A DNA stretch of 64,000 bases. Source: Methanoregula sp. PtaU1.Bin051. GTDB lineage: Archaea; Halobacteriota; Methanomicrobia; Methanomicrobiales; Methanospirillaceae. Of this stretch, positions 33,797 to 42,314 are shown in pieces. The first letter of the stretch is position 1; each line of letters opens with the position of its first letter. The stretch spans positions 186,001-250,000 of the forward strand of contig MVRE01000003.1 of assembly GCA_002067895.1 (NCBI GenBank), in the 5' to 3' direction. The notes beneath the pieces are model-generated. The model saw nothing but the letters and a program-made list of their open reading frames with translations, had not been told where the DNA came from and did not search any database. The translations under genes and the position numbers were made by a program.

Positions 33797-34168
33797 ATGA
33801 ATATCCGGGGTATCAGGAAGAAAACGCTCAGGCTGCTCTGCCAGCTGGGGCGCGACGCACACCCGAACGAGTTTGTCGCGCTTTTAACTGAACGGGACGG
33901 TCTGATCGACGAGGTGAACCTCCTCCCCGGCACGGTCGCGGGCGAGGACTCCGCATCGATTCTTTCCGACATGATGCCGCTCTCCACGCATCTCGCGGGC
34001 AGCTGCCATTCCCACCCCAACGGTGTGCTCCAGCCCTCTGATGCCGACATCCACTTCTTCCCCCGGAACGGCCGGTACCACATCATCATCGGCTATCCGT
34101 ATACCGAGCAGGACTGGCGCTGCTTCACGTCCGATGGCCGGCAGTGCCGGATGGAGGTCGTTTCATGA
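33797..34168 (+). CDS. JAMM/MPN-domain metalloprotease-like protein
   Basis: A protein of 123 residues with the full zinc-binding JAMM set: Glu25 in NEFVALL, His71 and His73 in SCHSHPNGVLQPSDAD, Ser81 and Asp84. Archaeal JAMM proteins cleave isopeptide-linked SAMP/ubiquitin-like modifiers; some act on sulfur-carrier proteins. The stop overlaps the start of ribL by an ATGA, so the two are coupled. The link between FAD synthesis and the JAMM protein is unexplained. Confidence 0.9.
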   Translation: MNIRGIRKKTLRLLCQLGRDAHPNEFVALLTERDGLIDEVNLLPGTVAGEDSASILSDMMPLSTHLAGSCHSHPNGVLQPSDADIHFFPRNGRYHIIIGYPYTEQDWRCFTSDGRQCRMEVVS

Positions 34169-34593
34169 AGCGCGTGGTCGCAACCGGGACGTTCGACATC
34201 CTGCATCCCGGCCATCTCTACTACCTCGAACAGTCGAAAAAACTGGGCGATGAGCTTACCGTGATCGTAGCCCGCGATGCCAACGTGAAGCACAAACCGA
34301 AACCGATCATACCGGAAGAGCAGCGCCGCAGGATGGTCGCGGCGCTCCGCTGCGTGGACCACGCGATCCTCGGAGACATGACCGACATGTTCCGGCCCAT
34401 CGGGGAGATCCGCCCCGACATCATCACCATCGGCTTCAACCAGCACTTTGACGAGGCAAAACTCCGCGAAGCCCTCGCCGCCCGCGGACTTGCAGCAGAG
34501 ATCGTCCGGATCGGGAAGTATGGCGATGACGAGCTCTGCAGCTCCCGCCTCGTAGTCCAGCGGATTGTCGAACAGCGCGGCGGAAACCCGTAG
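34165..34593 (+). CDS. ribL: Archaeal FAD synthetase
   Basis: A protein of 142 residues of the cytidylyltransferase fold. It has GTFDILHPGH (8-17), the nucleotide loop RRRMVAALRCVDHAILGD near 55-72, GFNQHF and a C-terminal SSRLV. RibL transfers AMP from ATP to FMN. The in-frame upstream ATG at 34144 lies inside the JAMM gene; ATG 34165 starts the conserved MKRVVATGTF. The riboflavin genes ribB and the riboflavin kinase lie at 57-58.5 kb in the same window. Confidence 0.93.
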   Translation: MKRVVATGTFDILHPGHLYYLEQSKKLGDELTVIVARDANVKHKPKPIIPEEQRRRMVAALRCVDHAILGDMTDMFRPIGEIRPDIITIGFNQHFDEAKLREALAARGLAAEIVRIGKYGDDELCSSRLVVQRIVEQRGGNP

Positions 34594-34598
34594 ACCCG

Positions 34599-35303
34599 TT
34601 ATTCGTAAAACAGGCAGTCCCTTGTGAGGCATTCCTCATTTAATGCCGAAAAGCCGCAGGTCACCGGTTTTCTGACCGGTATTTCGATCCCGAAGTGTTC
34701 ACGGACAAAATCCACCGCGGCAAGGATTGCGAGGAATGCATTGCGCTTGCAGCAGCGGGGCCCGCCGTGCATGGCGATCGCTTCCAGGCTCTTTGCGGTG
34801 ACGAGGTTGGAGAGCCTCCACTCCTCCCGCGAGAGCGGGGTTGCGCCGGTTGCGAGCGAGACGAAGATCCCGGTCCCGACTGCCGCCCCGCAGTCGCCGT
34901 GCGATCCGCAGAACCCGTCCTTTATGAGCTCCGCACGGGACCGCGCCTGCTCGATCTTCTTCATTTTAAGATCCGGTGTGCCGGTGACATTGTAATATGC
35001 AGCAAGGAGCACGGCAGGCACGAGGAAATGGTGCTCCGGGCCGTGCATCTTCACCTGCGGCGTATTCATGAGGGTACGGGCGATCGCGATCGGATCGGTT
35101 TCCGTGGTTGTCCGGCAGTACGAACTGATGATCTCTTCGGCCGGCGCCCGGCGGCAGCGGTCGCAGACGAAGTGGCCCTGCCGGCAGATGGTCTCGGTCT
35201 CATGCGACTCCCCGCAGAAATAACAGGTCGCACGGCCTGGGACCGTCCCGTACTCCAGCCGGTCGCCGCAGACACGGCACACGCTCCTGTGGCCCGGATC
35301 CAT
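34599..35303 (-). CDS. DUF5714 cysteine-rich protein
   Basis: A protein of 234 residues from ATG 35303. The N-terminal 55 residues hold two CxxC zinc pairs (VCRVCGD, CYFCGES) plus CRQGHFVCDRC. The C-terminal part has GFCGSHGDCGAAVGTGIF and HGGPRCCKRNAF, so there are many conserved cysteines. This is the DUF5714 family of methanogens and other anaerobes, often near methyltransferase or radical-SAM genes. The function is unknown; a metal or cluster role is inferred. It is convergent with ribL. Confidence 0.8.
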   Translation of the reverse strand: MDPGHRSVCRVCGDRLEYGTVPGRATCYFCGESHETETICRQGHFVCDRCRRAPAEEIISSYCRTTTETDPIAIARTLMNTPQVKMHGPEHHFLVPAVLLAAYYNVTGTPDLKMKKIEQARSRAELIKDGFCGSHGDCGAAVGTGIFVSLATGATPLSREEWRLSNLVTAKSLEAIAMHGGPRCCKRNAFLAILAAVDFVREHFGIEIPVRKPVTCGFSALNEECLTRDCLFYE

Positions 35304-35421
35304 TGTGATCCAGTAAGGCTGTCGATGGCCGGAATATAAAAGTTCGGGGCACACTCCCGTTTATTCAGGAAAGGAACCTTTATGGACTTTTACCCGTACC
35401 CACATCATACAGGCGGATACA

Positions 35422-36069
35422 ATGGATTCGGAAATCGGGACCGAGATACAAAAACTTACGGCGCTCGCAAAGGAACGCGGCATGACGGCACGCGAGATTT
35501 CAGCAGCGGATATTATCGTATCCCAGTGGGTGCGGTTCAAGTGCCGGTATGGCTGCAAGGGCTACGGCAAGCATTTCGGCTGCCCGCCGTACGCCCCGTC
35601 CTATGAGGAGACAAAACGGATGGTCGGGGAATTTTCGACCGGCCTCCTGCTCCGGTTCGACGGGGTCCCCGGCCATAAAAAGTTCGGCCCTGACGACATC
35701 CCGGAAGACTTCCATCCCTTCTACGCCGACCTGATCAAGTGGGTGAACGGGACCGTGCACCTCCTTGAAAAAACCGCGTTCTACGACGGGTTCTACAAGG
35801 CCTTCGGCTTCGGCGGCTACCCCTGCATCTGGTGCGAGCACCTCCACTGCGTCGCGGAGGAATCGGAGGGCATCGTTGACGAGAGCCTGCGGCGCAAGTG
35901 CCGGCACCTGGACATAGTGAGGCCGAGCATGGAAGCCGCGTGCATGGACGTGTTTGCCACGGCACTGAATGCCGGCTGGAAGCTCAACACGATCCCATGC
36001 AAGGACATGGAGTACGGGAAGATCGTACATTCGGATATCGTGTCGATCGGGCTTGTGCTGATAGAATAA
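35422..36069 (+). CDS. DUF2284 predicted metal-binding protein
   Basis: A protein of 215 residues with a ferredoxin-like cysteine pattern, CRYGCKGYGKHFGCPPYAPS near 40-57, then YPCIWCEHLHC near 133 and a further Cys in EAACMDVFATALNAGWKL. This is the signature of DUF2284, a putative metal- or cluster-binding family of anaerobes. The role is unknown. It is followed by the convergent antiporter gene. Confidence 0.88.
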   Translation: MDSEIGTEIQKLTALAKERGMTAREISAADIIVSQWVRFKCRYGCKGYGKHFGCPPYAPSYEETKRMVGEFSTGLLLRFDGVPGHKKFGPDDIPEDFHPFYADLIKWVNGTVHLLEKTAFYDGFYKAFGFGGYPCIWCEHLHCVAEESEGIVDESLRRKCRHLDIVRPSMEAACMDVFATALNAGWKLNTIPCKDMEYGKIVHSDIVSIGLVLIE

Positions 36070-36084
36070 CCGGCTATTGGCCGC

Positions 36085-37221
36085 TCAGTGCCCCCGCCGG
36101 TGACGGCCGCGGTGGCCTGACGGGGCAGCTATCCAGCGGCGCATGCGGACCGAATACTTGGAGGTAAAAGCACCGATGATGGAGGTCACAACCACCATCG
36201 CGGCAATGATGGTCGCGGCGGCGGGGGATCCAAAGAGCGCTGCAAGCGCTATCGAGAACTCACCCCGCGCGATTGTATTTCCCCAGATCTCGATACCGGA
36301 GAGGGGCGACCCATGAATGAAGATCCCGGTCAGTATACCGGAGATTAGCTTGCTTGCTATGGCAAGCAGGCTGATCGCTCCGATCATGAAAAAGTCCACG
36401 CCGGCCGACAGGTTCATCGTGATCCCGAAGAAGACGAAGAAGACAACGAGGAAGACGTCCTTGAACGGGCGGGCGTGCTGCTCGAACGCATCGGGATCCG
36501 TGGTCGCAAGGGCCGCTCCCAGCGCGATCACCATCATCGTCTCAGGGACTCCGATGTACATCGAGAAGGATGCTGTCGTCAGCACGGCGCCGAACGTGAA
36601 GAGGATCGGGAGCTCGTCAGAACGGTCGAGGATGCTGATCAAGAACTCCTTCCCGTAGTGGGCAATCGCGTAGAGAAACGCAAGGACACCGGCAATCTTG
36701 AGCAGGAAGATGAATGGGTTCTGGTCGCCTGCGGAGATGATCGCGAGGAAGATGATAAGCACGAGGTCCTCGAACATCATCAGCCAGATCACGGTCTCCG
36801 CCTCCCGCAGCATCAGTTTCCGGTTCTCGATGAGCGAGGTGATCGCCATCGCAGTGCTGGAGATGTAGAACGCCGAGGCGATCACGAGCGATTCGACAAG
36901 CGTGAACCCGAACATGTACGCTGCGATGAACCCGATCAGCATATTGATGTTCAGGTCGATGACCCCGCTCGTGAGCACCGCGGAGCGGTTTGCTGCAACC
37001 CGCTCCAGTTTCAGCTCGAGCCCCATGAAGAAGAGCAGGAAGATGAGCCCCATCTGGGAGAAGAAATGGCTGAGCTCGCTCGAAGTGACGAGCGAAAGGC
37101 CGCTCTGACCCAGAAGCACGCCGCCGATGATATAGAACGGGATTGGCGGGATCGAGAGATACTTGGTTACAAGCGCAAGGACCAGGCAGACGAACAGCGC
37201 AAGGACGATGCCTTCCATCAA
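36085..37221 (-). CDS. CPA2-family cation/proton antiporter (KhtU-like)
   Basis: A protein of 378 residues with about 12 membrane spans, including IYYIGGVLLGQSGL-type helix 2 (FYIIGGVLLGQSGLS) and the paired helix motif DPDAFEQH/ARPFKDVFLVVFFVFFGITM of the Kef/NapA class. There is no C-terminal RCK domain; that function is supplied by the upstream gene, which overlaps it by 4 nt. The pair matches the KhtTU-type K+(or NH4+)/H+ antiporter. The His/Arg-rich C-terminus (SGHRGRHRRGH) is unusual. Confidence 0.87.
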   Translation of the reverse strand: MMEGIVLALFVCLVLALVTKYLSIPPIPFYIIGGVLLGQSGLSLVTSSELSHFFSQMGLIFLLFFMGLELKLERVAANRSAVLTSGVIDLNINMLIGFIAAYMFGFTLVESLVIASAFYISSTAMAITSLIENRKLMLREAETVIWLMMFEDLVLIIFLAIISAGDQNPFIFLLKIAGVLAFLYAIAHYGKEFLISILDRSDELPILFTFGAVLTTASFSMYIGVPETMMVIALGAALATTDPDAFEQHARPFKDVFLVVFFVFFGITMNLSAGVDFFMIGAISLLAIASKLISGILTGIFIHGSPLSGIEIWGNTIARGEFSIALAALFGSPAAATIIAAMVVVTSIIGAFTSKYSVRMRRWIAAPSGHRGRHRRGH

Positions 37222-37703
37222 TCCACCATAACGTCCTGCTCGAATTTTTTAAGCTGGTCGGTCTCCCCGATGACGACGACGGCATCCCCCTCTTCGAAGA
37301 CAAACGACGGGGGAGGATTGATGATATTCCTGTCCTTCCGGCTGACCGCAATTACCGTCACGCCGGTCTTGGTCCGGATCTGGAGGTCTTCGATGGTCTT
37401 TCCGGCAATATTCTTTTTTATTGTGTAGGTATGGATAGTGATCCGGAGGTCTGCGATCGCGGAGAACGCAATTTCGACACTCTCGGACTCGGCCTCGATG
37501 ATCGCGCCGGTAAGAATGTTCCCGAGCCGCCGTGCCTCCATCGGGGTCATCTCCGCGGCGCTGGGCGTGTGGCAGCCCCCCTGCAGGGTGTACATCTGGA
37601 TAGTGCCGGTCTTCGTGAAGAATAGGGCGATCGTATCGCCTTTGTCTGTCGAAAATTCGTACTTCGTCCCGACCCCTGGGAGGTTCACCGATCGGAGAGC
37701 CAT
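37218..37703 (-). CDS. TrkA-C (RCK-C) antiporter regulatory subunit (KhtT-like)
   Basis: A protein of 161 residues from ATG 37703. The N-terminal domain begins VNLPGVGTKYEFSTDKGD, the characteristic opening of KhtT. The C-terminal about 75 residues form a TrkA-C domain (IAGKTIEDLQIRTKTGVTVI and FEEGDAVVVIGETDQLKKFE), which binds nucleotide-type ligands such as c-di-AMP in related proteins. Its stop overlaps the start of the antiporter gene by 4 nt. It should gate the antiporter. Confidence 0.87.
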   Translation of the reverse strand: MALRSVNLPGVGTKYEFSTDKGDTIALFFTKTGTIQMYTLQGGCHTPSAAEMTPMEARRLGNILTGAIIEAESESVEIAFSAIADLRITIHTYTIKKNIAGKTIEDLQIRTKTGVTVIAVSRKDRNIINPPPSFVFEEGDAVVVIGETDQLKKFEQDVMVD

Positions 37704-38147
37704 AGAGAACAAGTAAGGTTTTTGCGCCAAAGATATTTGATGATTATGAAAATCTGCAGGTAAAAATAAGAAAAGAGGATGCCCGTGCTCCCGGTGGACA
37801 GGAGACCGGTCACATCCAGGTCTGAGAGGATTGGGAGGGAGAGACGTGCAGCCCTTCAGTCAGGGCATCAGGGGATTATTTCCCTCCACACATACCCATC
37901 CCCTGCACGGGCGTATAAACCTCTGGCCGTGCACCGTGAAAGTAAACGGATCCGGTTCCGGTTCAGATTTCCTCTGATCGTTAGGGCAGGGCGGGCCATT
38001 TCCGGCTATCGGGTTATACGAAGAACAAACACATGACATCAGGAAAACCAATGAACGGAATGTTACTTTTTTTACAGCCACGGACAAATACTACTGGATC
38101 TGCGATCCCGTCATTTACAATCGGGAGACAATCAGGAGCCTGATACT
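37704..38147. other. Intergenic region upstream of 2-oxoacid oxidoreductase operon
   Basis: About 440 bp of mixed composition. An open frame at 37779-38036 has no coding character I trust. A TATA-like TTATTTCCC/GTATAAAC pair occurs near 37878 and 37912, and a poly-T tract at 38067-38073. No RNA gene or repeat recognised elsewhere in the window was found. Confidence 0.5.
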
Positions 38148-39029
38148 ATCGCCGAATTACCGAAAGAAGAATACATCCTGAAGTGCACGTCGGCCTGCGC
38201 AGGGTGCAGCGCCTCCCTCTCGCTCCGGTACGTGCTCAAAGCCGCAGGGCCGGATTCCGTGCTCGTTGTCCCTGCATGCTGCACGAGCGTCATTCAGGGG
38301 ATCTACCCGAATACCGCGATGAACATCCCGGTCTATAACGTAGGGTTCGCTACAGCTGCCGCGTCCGCGTCGGGGATGAGCGCCGCGTTCCGCTCGATGG
38401 GGAAGAAGACCAACGTGATCGTGTATGCCGGCGATGGCGGGACGCTCGATATCGGGATCCAGGCGCTCTCCGGCGCGTTCGAACGGGGCACGGACTTCCT
38501 GTACATCTGCTATGACAACGAGGCGTACGGAAACACGGGCATGCAGCGGTCCGGCGGCACCCCGCTCGGTGCGAAAACAACCACCACACCGGGAGGCAAG
38601 ACCGATTTCAAGAAGGATATCGATGCGATCGTCGCCGCCCACGAGCCCCCGTACCAGGCCACTGCCTGCGCTGCGTACCCGCAGGATCTCTTCAAAAAAG
38701 TGCAGAAGGCGCTCACGTTCCGCGGCCCGACCTTTATCCACGTGCTCGCCCCCTGCCCGCCCGGCTGGCGGTACGAGACCGGGAAATCGGTCGAGGTGGG
38801 GAAACTTGCCGTCAAATCCGGTATGTGGGTGCTCTACGAGCGGGAATACGGCAAGCTCACCATCACCGGCCCCTCGAAAGCCGCGATAAAAAAACCGGTT
38901 CCCCTTGAAGAATATCTCGCCCCGCAGGGCAGGTTCAAAGGCATTGACAGGAAAGCACTGGAGACTCTTAAGCAGCGCGTTGATCGGACCCTGAAACGGT
39001 TCGCTCAGGAGGAGGCCGGCGTATGCTGA
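38148..39029 (+). CDS. porB: 2-oxoacid (pyruvate-type):ferredoxin oxidoreductase, beta subunit
   Basis: A protein of 293 residues that binds thiamine diphosphate and a cluster. The conserved N-terminus is ELPKEEYILKCTSACAGCSA with CAGC and CCTSV cysteines. It is followed by VVYAGDGG-type sequence (VIVYAGDGGTLDIGIQAL) and YDNEAYGNTGMQRSG, the ThDP motif region. No ATG, GTG or TTG precedes this conserved sequence in frame. The codon at the expected start (38148) is ATC, nine nt after a good AGGAG. The first normal start, GTG 38232, would delete the cluster cysteines. Genes follow in the order beta, alpha, gamma, delta with overlaps. The likely reaction is pyruvate synthesis from acetyl-CoA. Confidence 0.85.
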   Translation: MAELPKEEYILKCTSACAGCSASLSLRYVLKAAGPDSVLVVPACCTSVIQGIYPNTAMNIPVYNVGFATAAASASGMSAAFRSMGKKTNVIVYAGDGGTLDIGIQALSGAFERGTDFLYICYDNEAYGNTGMQRSGGTPLGAKTTTTPGGKTDFKKDIDAIVAAHEPPYQATACAAYPQDLFKKVQKALTFRGPTFIHVLAPCPPGWRYETGKSVEVGKLAVKSGMWVLYEREYGKLTITGPSKAAIKKPVPLEEYLAPQGRFKGIDRKALETLKQRVDRTLKRFAQEEAGVC

Positions 39030-40135
39030 CAGTATCGACCGGCAACAAGGCCGTTGCGATGGCGGTTAAGCAGGCAAAGCCGGCAGTCGTGGCCGCGTAC
39101 CCCATCACCCCCCAGACCGAGATCGTGGAGCAGATCGCGGAGTACGTGACCGCAAAGGAGCTTGCAACGCGGTATATCGCGGTCGAGAGCGAGCACTCGG
39201 CGATGGCCGCCTGCATCGGTGCGGGCGTGACCGGCGTCCGGACGTTCACGGCAACGAGCTCCCACGGGCTCCTGTACATGCACGAGATGACCAACTGGGC
39301 GGCAGGCGCCCGGATCCCTGTCGTAATGGCAAATGTCAACCGCGCACTTGGGCCCGGCTGGAACATCTGGGCCGAGCACACCGACGCGATGCAGGAGCGG
39401 GACACCGGCTGGCTGCAGGTCTACGTCGCAAGCGTGCAGGAAGCCTACGATGCAACGCTCATGGCGTTCCGGATCGCCGAACACAACGACGTGCTCCTGC
39501 CCGTAATGATAAACCTTGACGGGTTTTTGCTCTCCCACATCATGCAGCCGCTCGTTGCGGACAAGATCGGGGATTTCATCCCGCCGCTCCACCTGCCGCA
39601 TGCAATCGATGTGACAAAACCGAGAGGGTACGGGGGGCTGACCGGGCCGGACGAGCATTTCAAATTCCGGTGGGACATCGAGCGATCGATGCGGGATTCG
39701 AGAAAGGTCATCGAAGAGACGCAGGCAGAATTCAACCGGCGTTTCGGAAGGGAATACGGGTGGACCGAGGACTACCGGTGCGAAGATGCGGACGTCGTGG
39801 TCCTTTCGCTCGGCACGCTCGGGAAGGAGGCTGAAATGGCGGTAGATTCCCTGCGGAAGGAGGGTATCAGAGCCGGGTCCATGCGGGTGCGCTGGTTCCG
39901 GCCGTTCCCGAAACTGGACCTGAACGGGCGGGACGTTGTCGTGATCGATCGCGATTACTCGTTCGGGTTCGGGGGAGTCCTCGCACGGTCGATTGAGGCA
40001 AAGAACAGGGTCGATCTCTTCTCCGTTATCGCGGGGCTCGGCGGGCAGGAGGTAACCTATGACGACATCGCCGGTTTTATCAGGAACCGTCGCATGGGGG
40101 AGGAATTCTGGTTCGGGGTGAGCGGCGATGTTTGA
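39023..40135 (+). CDS. porA: 2-oxoacid:ferredoxin oxidoreductase, alpha subunit
   Basis: A protein of 370 residues with NKAVAMAVKQAKPAVVAAYP, ITPQTEIVEQI (the alpha-subunit ITPxTxI motif), ESEHSAMAACIGAGVTGVRT and RVRWFRPFP. These match the alpha subunit of pyruvate- and 2-oxoisovalerate:ferredoxin oxidoreductases. It overlaps porB by 7 nt and porG by 8 nt. Assignment to pyruvate rather than branched-chain acids follows from methanogen physiology and is not proven by motifs. Confidence 0.92.
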   Translation: MLTVSTGNKAVAMAVKQAKPAVVAAYPITPQTEIVEQIAEYVTAKELATRYIAVESEHSAMAACIGAGVTGVRTFTATSSHGLLYMHEMTNWAAGARIPVVMANVNRALGPGWNIWAEHTDAMQERDTGWLQVYVASVQEAYDATLMAFRIAEHNDVLLPVMINLDGFLLSHIMQPLVADKIGDFIPPLHLPHAIDVTKPRGYGGLTGPDEHFKFRWDIERSMRDSRKVIEETQAEFNRRFGREYGWTEDYRCEDADVVVLSLGTLGKEAEMAVDSLRKEGIRAGSMRVRWFRPFPKLDLNGRDVVVIDRDYSFGFGGVLARSIEAKNRVDLFSVIAGLGGQEVTYDDIAGFIRNRRMGEEFWFGVSGDV

Positions 40136-40655
40136 GATCCGTATCCATTCCCGGGGAGGGCAGGGCGGGGTTACTGCCGCCCGGCTGATCGCGCTCGCTG
40201 CGATCCGTGATGGAAAGTACGCGACCGCGTTCCCGTTCTACGGTGCCGAGCGCCGCGGGGCGCCCGTCGTATCGTTCGTCCGAATCAATGAGAAGCCGAT
40301 CAAGGTTTACAGCCAGATCCGGCGGCCGGACATGGTCGTTGTGCTGGATGCGAGCGTGATGGAAACGGTCGACGTGCTCCATGGGCTCAGGCCAGGCGGC
40401 ACCGTCCTTCTCAACAGCGCACACAAGTCACAGTTCAAGGACGTGAAAAGCTACCATGTAGACCTGACCGGCATCGCGCTAAGAGAGAACCTTGTCGTTG
40501 CCGGTAGCCCGATCCTCAATACACCTGTCCTGGGCGCGCTCGCGAAACTGGGTATCATCACCGCGGAATCGGCAAAGAAAGCGATCGGCGAGATGTTCAC
40601 CGATGAGCGCAATGCCAGGGCCGCGGATGCAGCTTTCCGGGAGGTGGCGGCATGA
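40128..40655 (+). CDS. porG: 2-oxoacid:ferredoxin oxidoreductase, gamma subunit
   Basis: A protein of 175 residues. It has IRIHSRGGQGGVTAARLIAL at the start and FYGAERRGAPVVSFVRI near 43-59, both hallmarks of the gamma subunit, and ends NARAADAAFREVAA. It overlaps both neighbours and shares their operon. Confidence 0.93.
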   Translation: MFEIRIHSRGGQGGVTAARLIALAAIRDGKYATAFPFYGAERRGAPVVSFVRINEKPIKVYSQIRRPDMVVVLDASVMETVDVLHGLRPGGTVLLNSAHKSQFKDVKSYHVDLTGIALRENLVVAGSPILNTPVLGALAKLGIITAESAKKAIGEMFTDERNARAADAAFREVAA

Positions 40656-40903
40656 GCGGAAGAAAACGCCTCGCCATGAGCACGCCAAAAGAGGGAGCAG
40701 CCGGAAAGACCGGGTCGTGGCGGGTCTTTAAGCCTGTCGTTGACAAGGAGAAATGCAACCAGTGCGGGCTGTGCCATATGTACTGCCCGGATGCAGCGAT
40801 CGATGAAGAGCTCAATGTCGATCTTGATTTCTGCAAAGGGTGCGGCATCTGCGCCAACGAGTGTCCCAAGAAGGCAATCGAAATGGTACGGGAAGAGAAA
40901 TAA
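40652..40903 (+). CDS. porD: 2-oxoacid:ferredoxin oxidoreductase, delta subunit (2x[4Fe-4S] ferredoxin)
   Basis: A protein of 83 residues with two complete cluster motifs, CNQCGLCHMYCP and CKGCGICANECP. It passes electrons between the gamma/beta core and external ferredoxin. ATG 40652 overlaps porG's stop (ATGA). The order beta-alpha-gamma-delta is the reverse of the usual gamma-delta-alpha-beta. Confidence 0.94.
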   Translation: MSGRKRLAMSTPKEGAAGKTGSWRVFKPVVDKEKCNQCGLCHMYCPDAAIDEELNVDLDFCKGCGICANECPKKAIEMVREEK

Positions 40904-40989
40904 TCCCGTTATTTTTCACGTTTCCCGTGTTATTCCTGCAATGATTACCCTTTTTATGTCATAAAAATGACGAACCGGTCCGGGTTTTC

Positions 40990-41355
40990 TTACTGAACCT
41001 TCAGCTCATCCTTTGCCATGTACTCAAGGTCGAACTTGTAGAAATGGGTGAAGTTGCAGTTCCGGCACCGGACCGTGAAGTGCCGGCACCCGATCACGAT
41101 ATCATGGGGGTGCGTGCCATGACAGTTCCTGCATGGCGCATCGCTCGTAAGTTCCCACGTATCGTAACACCCGATCCTCGTGAATGTGCCGGGCTTGCTT
41201 ACGTCTTCGATTCTCGGGACAAAGACCCGTGTCGCCCCGCAGTTGTCGCAGGCAACCTCGGCCTTGTACGGCACGGCCTTGATGATCTGGTCGGCGATCT
41301 GTTTGCAGTGGTAGCAGTCGGTGCGGTACTTTGTAAAAATGAACCGGTCACTCAT
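40990..41355 (-). CDS. Multi-zinc-ribbon protein of unknown function
   Basis: A protein of 121 residues from ATG 41355. Paired cysteines are CYHC, CDNC, CRNC and CRNC, interleaved with His residues, so two to three zinc ribbons are likely. Such proteins are common in methanogens as putative nucleic-acid-binding or assembly factors. No further assignment is possible. It is convergent with the ferredoxin gene. Confidence 0.7.
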   Translation of the reverse strand: MSDRFIFTKYRTDCYHCKQIADQIIKAVPYKAEVACDNCGATRVFVPRIEDVSKPGTFTRIGCYDTWELTSDAPCRNCHGTHPHDIVIGCRHFTVRCRNCNFTHFYKFDLEYMAKDELKVQ

Positions 41356-41490
41356 GAGTGATACGTGAACGTCGGGGGTAATCAATCTGTTGCACTGCGG
41401 GTTCAATAAGCCCGGAACAGGTAGTTGAAATTCTCTCTTTCCGGCAGGGCGAAAAACGGCCGGATTACCCGGAAACCTTAAACAAATAAC

Positions 41491-42234
41491 ATGCCGATCA
41501 ATGTACAAACTCCTCGCAGGAAATCATACGAGCCACGATCATTTTCTGCTGCTGGAGAACCGGAGAACGGTGAAATGCCCAGGTGTCCGAAATGCGGGAA
41601 GGAGATCGAGACAGCCGGTCACCGTTATTGCAGGACATGCTCGCTCAGCCACGAGGCAATCCGGCGGGGAGAGGGTGGGATCCACTGGGAAAATTCGGTT
41701 CCTCTCCTCGCCAACTCGCTACTCTGGCGTGAGATCATCATTGCACTGGCAATCCCGGTGCTGGTCATTGCTGCAATCGTTCTTGTCGTCTCAGGATCGC
41801 CGGACAGGCTCCTGATCATTGCATTCTTCGTCGCTCTCTTCCTCGTCTTCCTGCTCATTGCGCTTACGGTGATGATCTCCATATCCCGTTCGCTTGAGGG
41901 TGGGCTTTCCGCACGGTTCTATGCAAACAATGCCGGTGCGGGTTTCGAAGCCGGCCGGAAGGCAGAACCCCTCAGATCAGGGGCACATGTTCTCTGGCTC
42001 ATCTCGGGGCTTATCGATGCAGCCGGGCCAAACCTCAAGTCCCTTACGCAGGAAGAGAATTTCATTGCATGGCTGGATGTATCCAATGTATGGATCTACC
42101 GCAGGCAGCGGGTGATCCTCATCCGCAGCAAGGAGCGGGTAAAGCCGCTGGCCCTCTATTGTACGCCGGAGAACTTTAAACCGGTAGAGGAAATGATCCG
42201 GAAAAAGGTCCCGTTGACAAGTATCCGTCCCTGA
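41491..42234 (+). CDS. Zinc-ribbon membrane protein with C-terminal PH-like region
   Basis: A protein of 247 residues. A zinc ribbon at about 32-52 (CPKCGKEIE and YCRTC) precedes two adjacent membrane spans (EIIIALAIPVLVIAAIVLVV and IIAFFVALFLVFLLIALTVM). A soluble tail follows that resembles a bacterial PH-type domain (VWIYRRQRVILIRSKERV). The function is unknown. A Shine-Dalgarno is weak; the start was chosen as the first ATG. Confidence 0.65.
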   Translation: MPINVQTPRRKSYEPRSFSAAGEPENGEMPRCPKCGKEIETAGHRYCRTCSLSHEAIRRGEGGIHWENSVPLLANSLLWREIIIALAIPVLVIAAIVLVVSGSPDRLLIIAFFVALFLVFLLIALTVMISISRSLEGGLSARFYANNAGAGFEAGRKAEPLRSGAHVLWLISGLIDAAGPNLKSLTQEENFIAWLDVSNVWIYRRQRVILIRSKERVKPLALYCTPENFKPVEEMIRKKVPLTSIRP

Positions 42235-42314
42235 TTTGTTCAGGATATCCGATGGGGATACTTAAACGTCCTTACTACGGACTGTACCAAAAAAATTGGG
42301 AAAATAAATTTGTC

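Noticed and set aside
37779-38036. 85-codon frame upstream of the oxidoreductase operon
   Set aside because: Arg/Pro/Ser-rich without hydrophobic pattern, no ribosome binding site and no recognisable motif.
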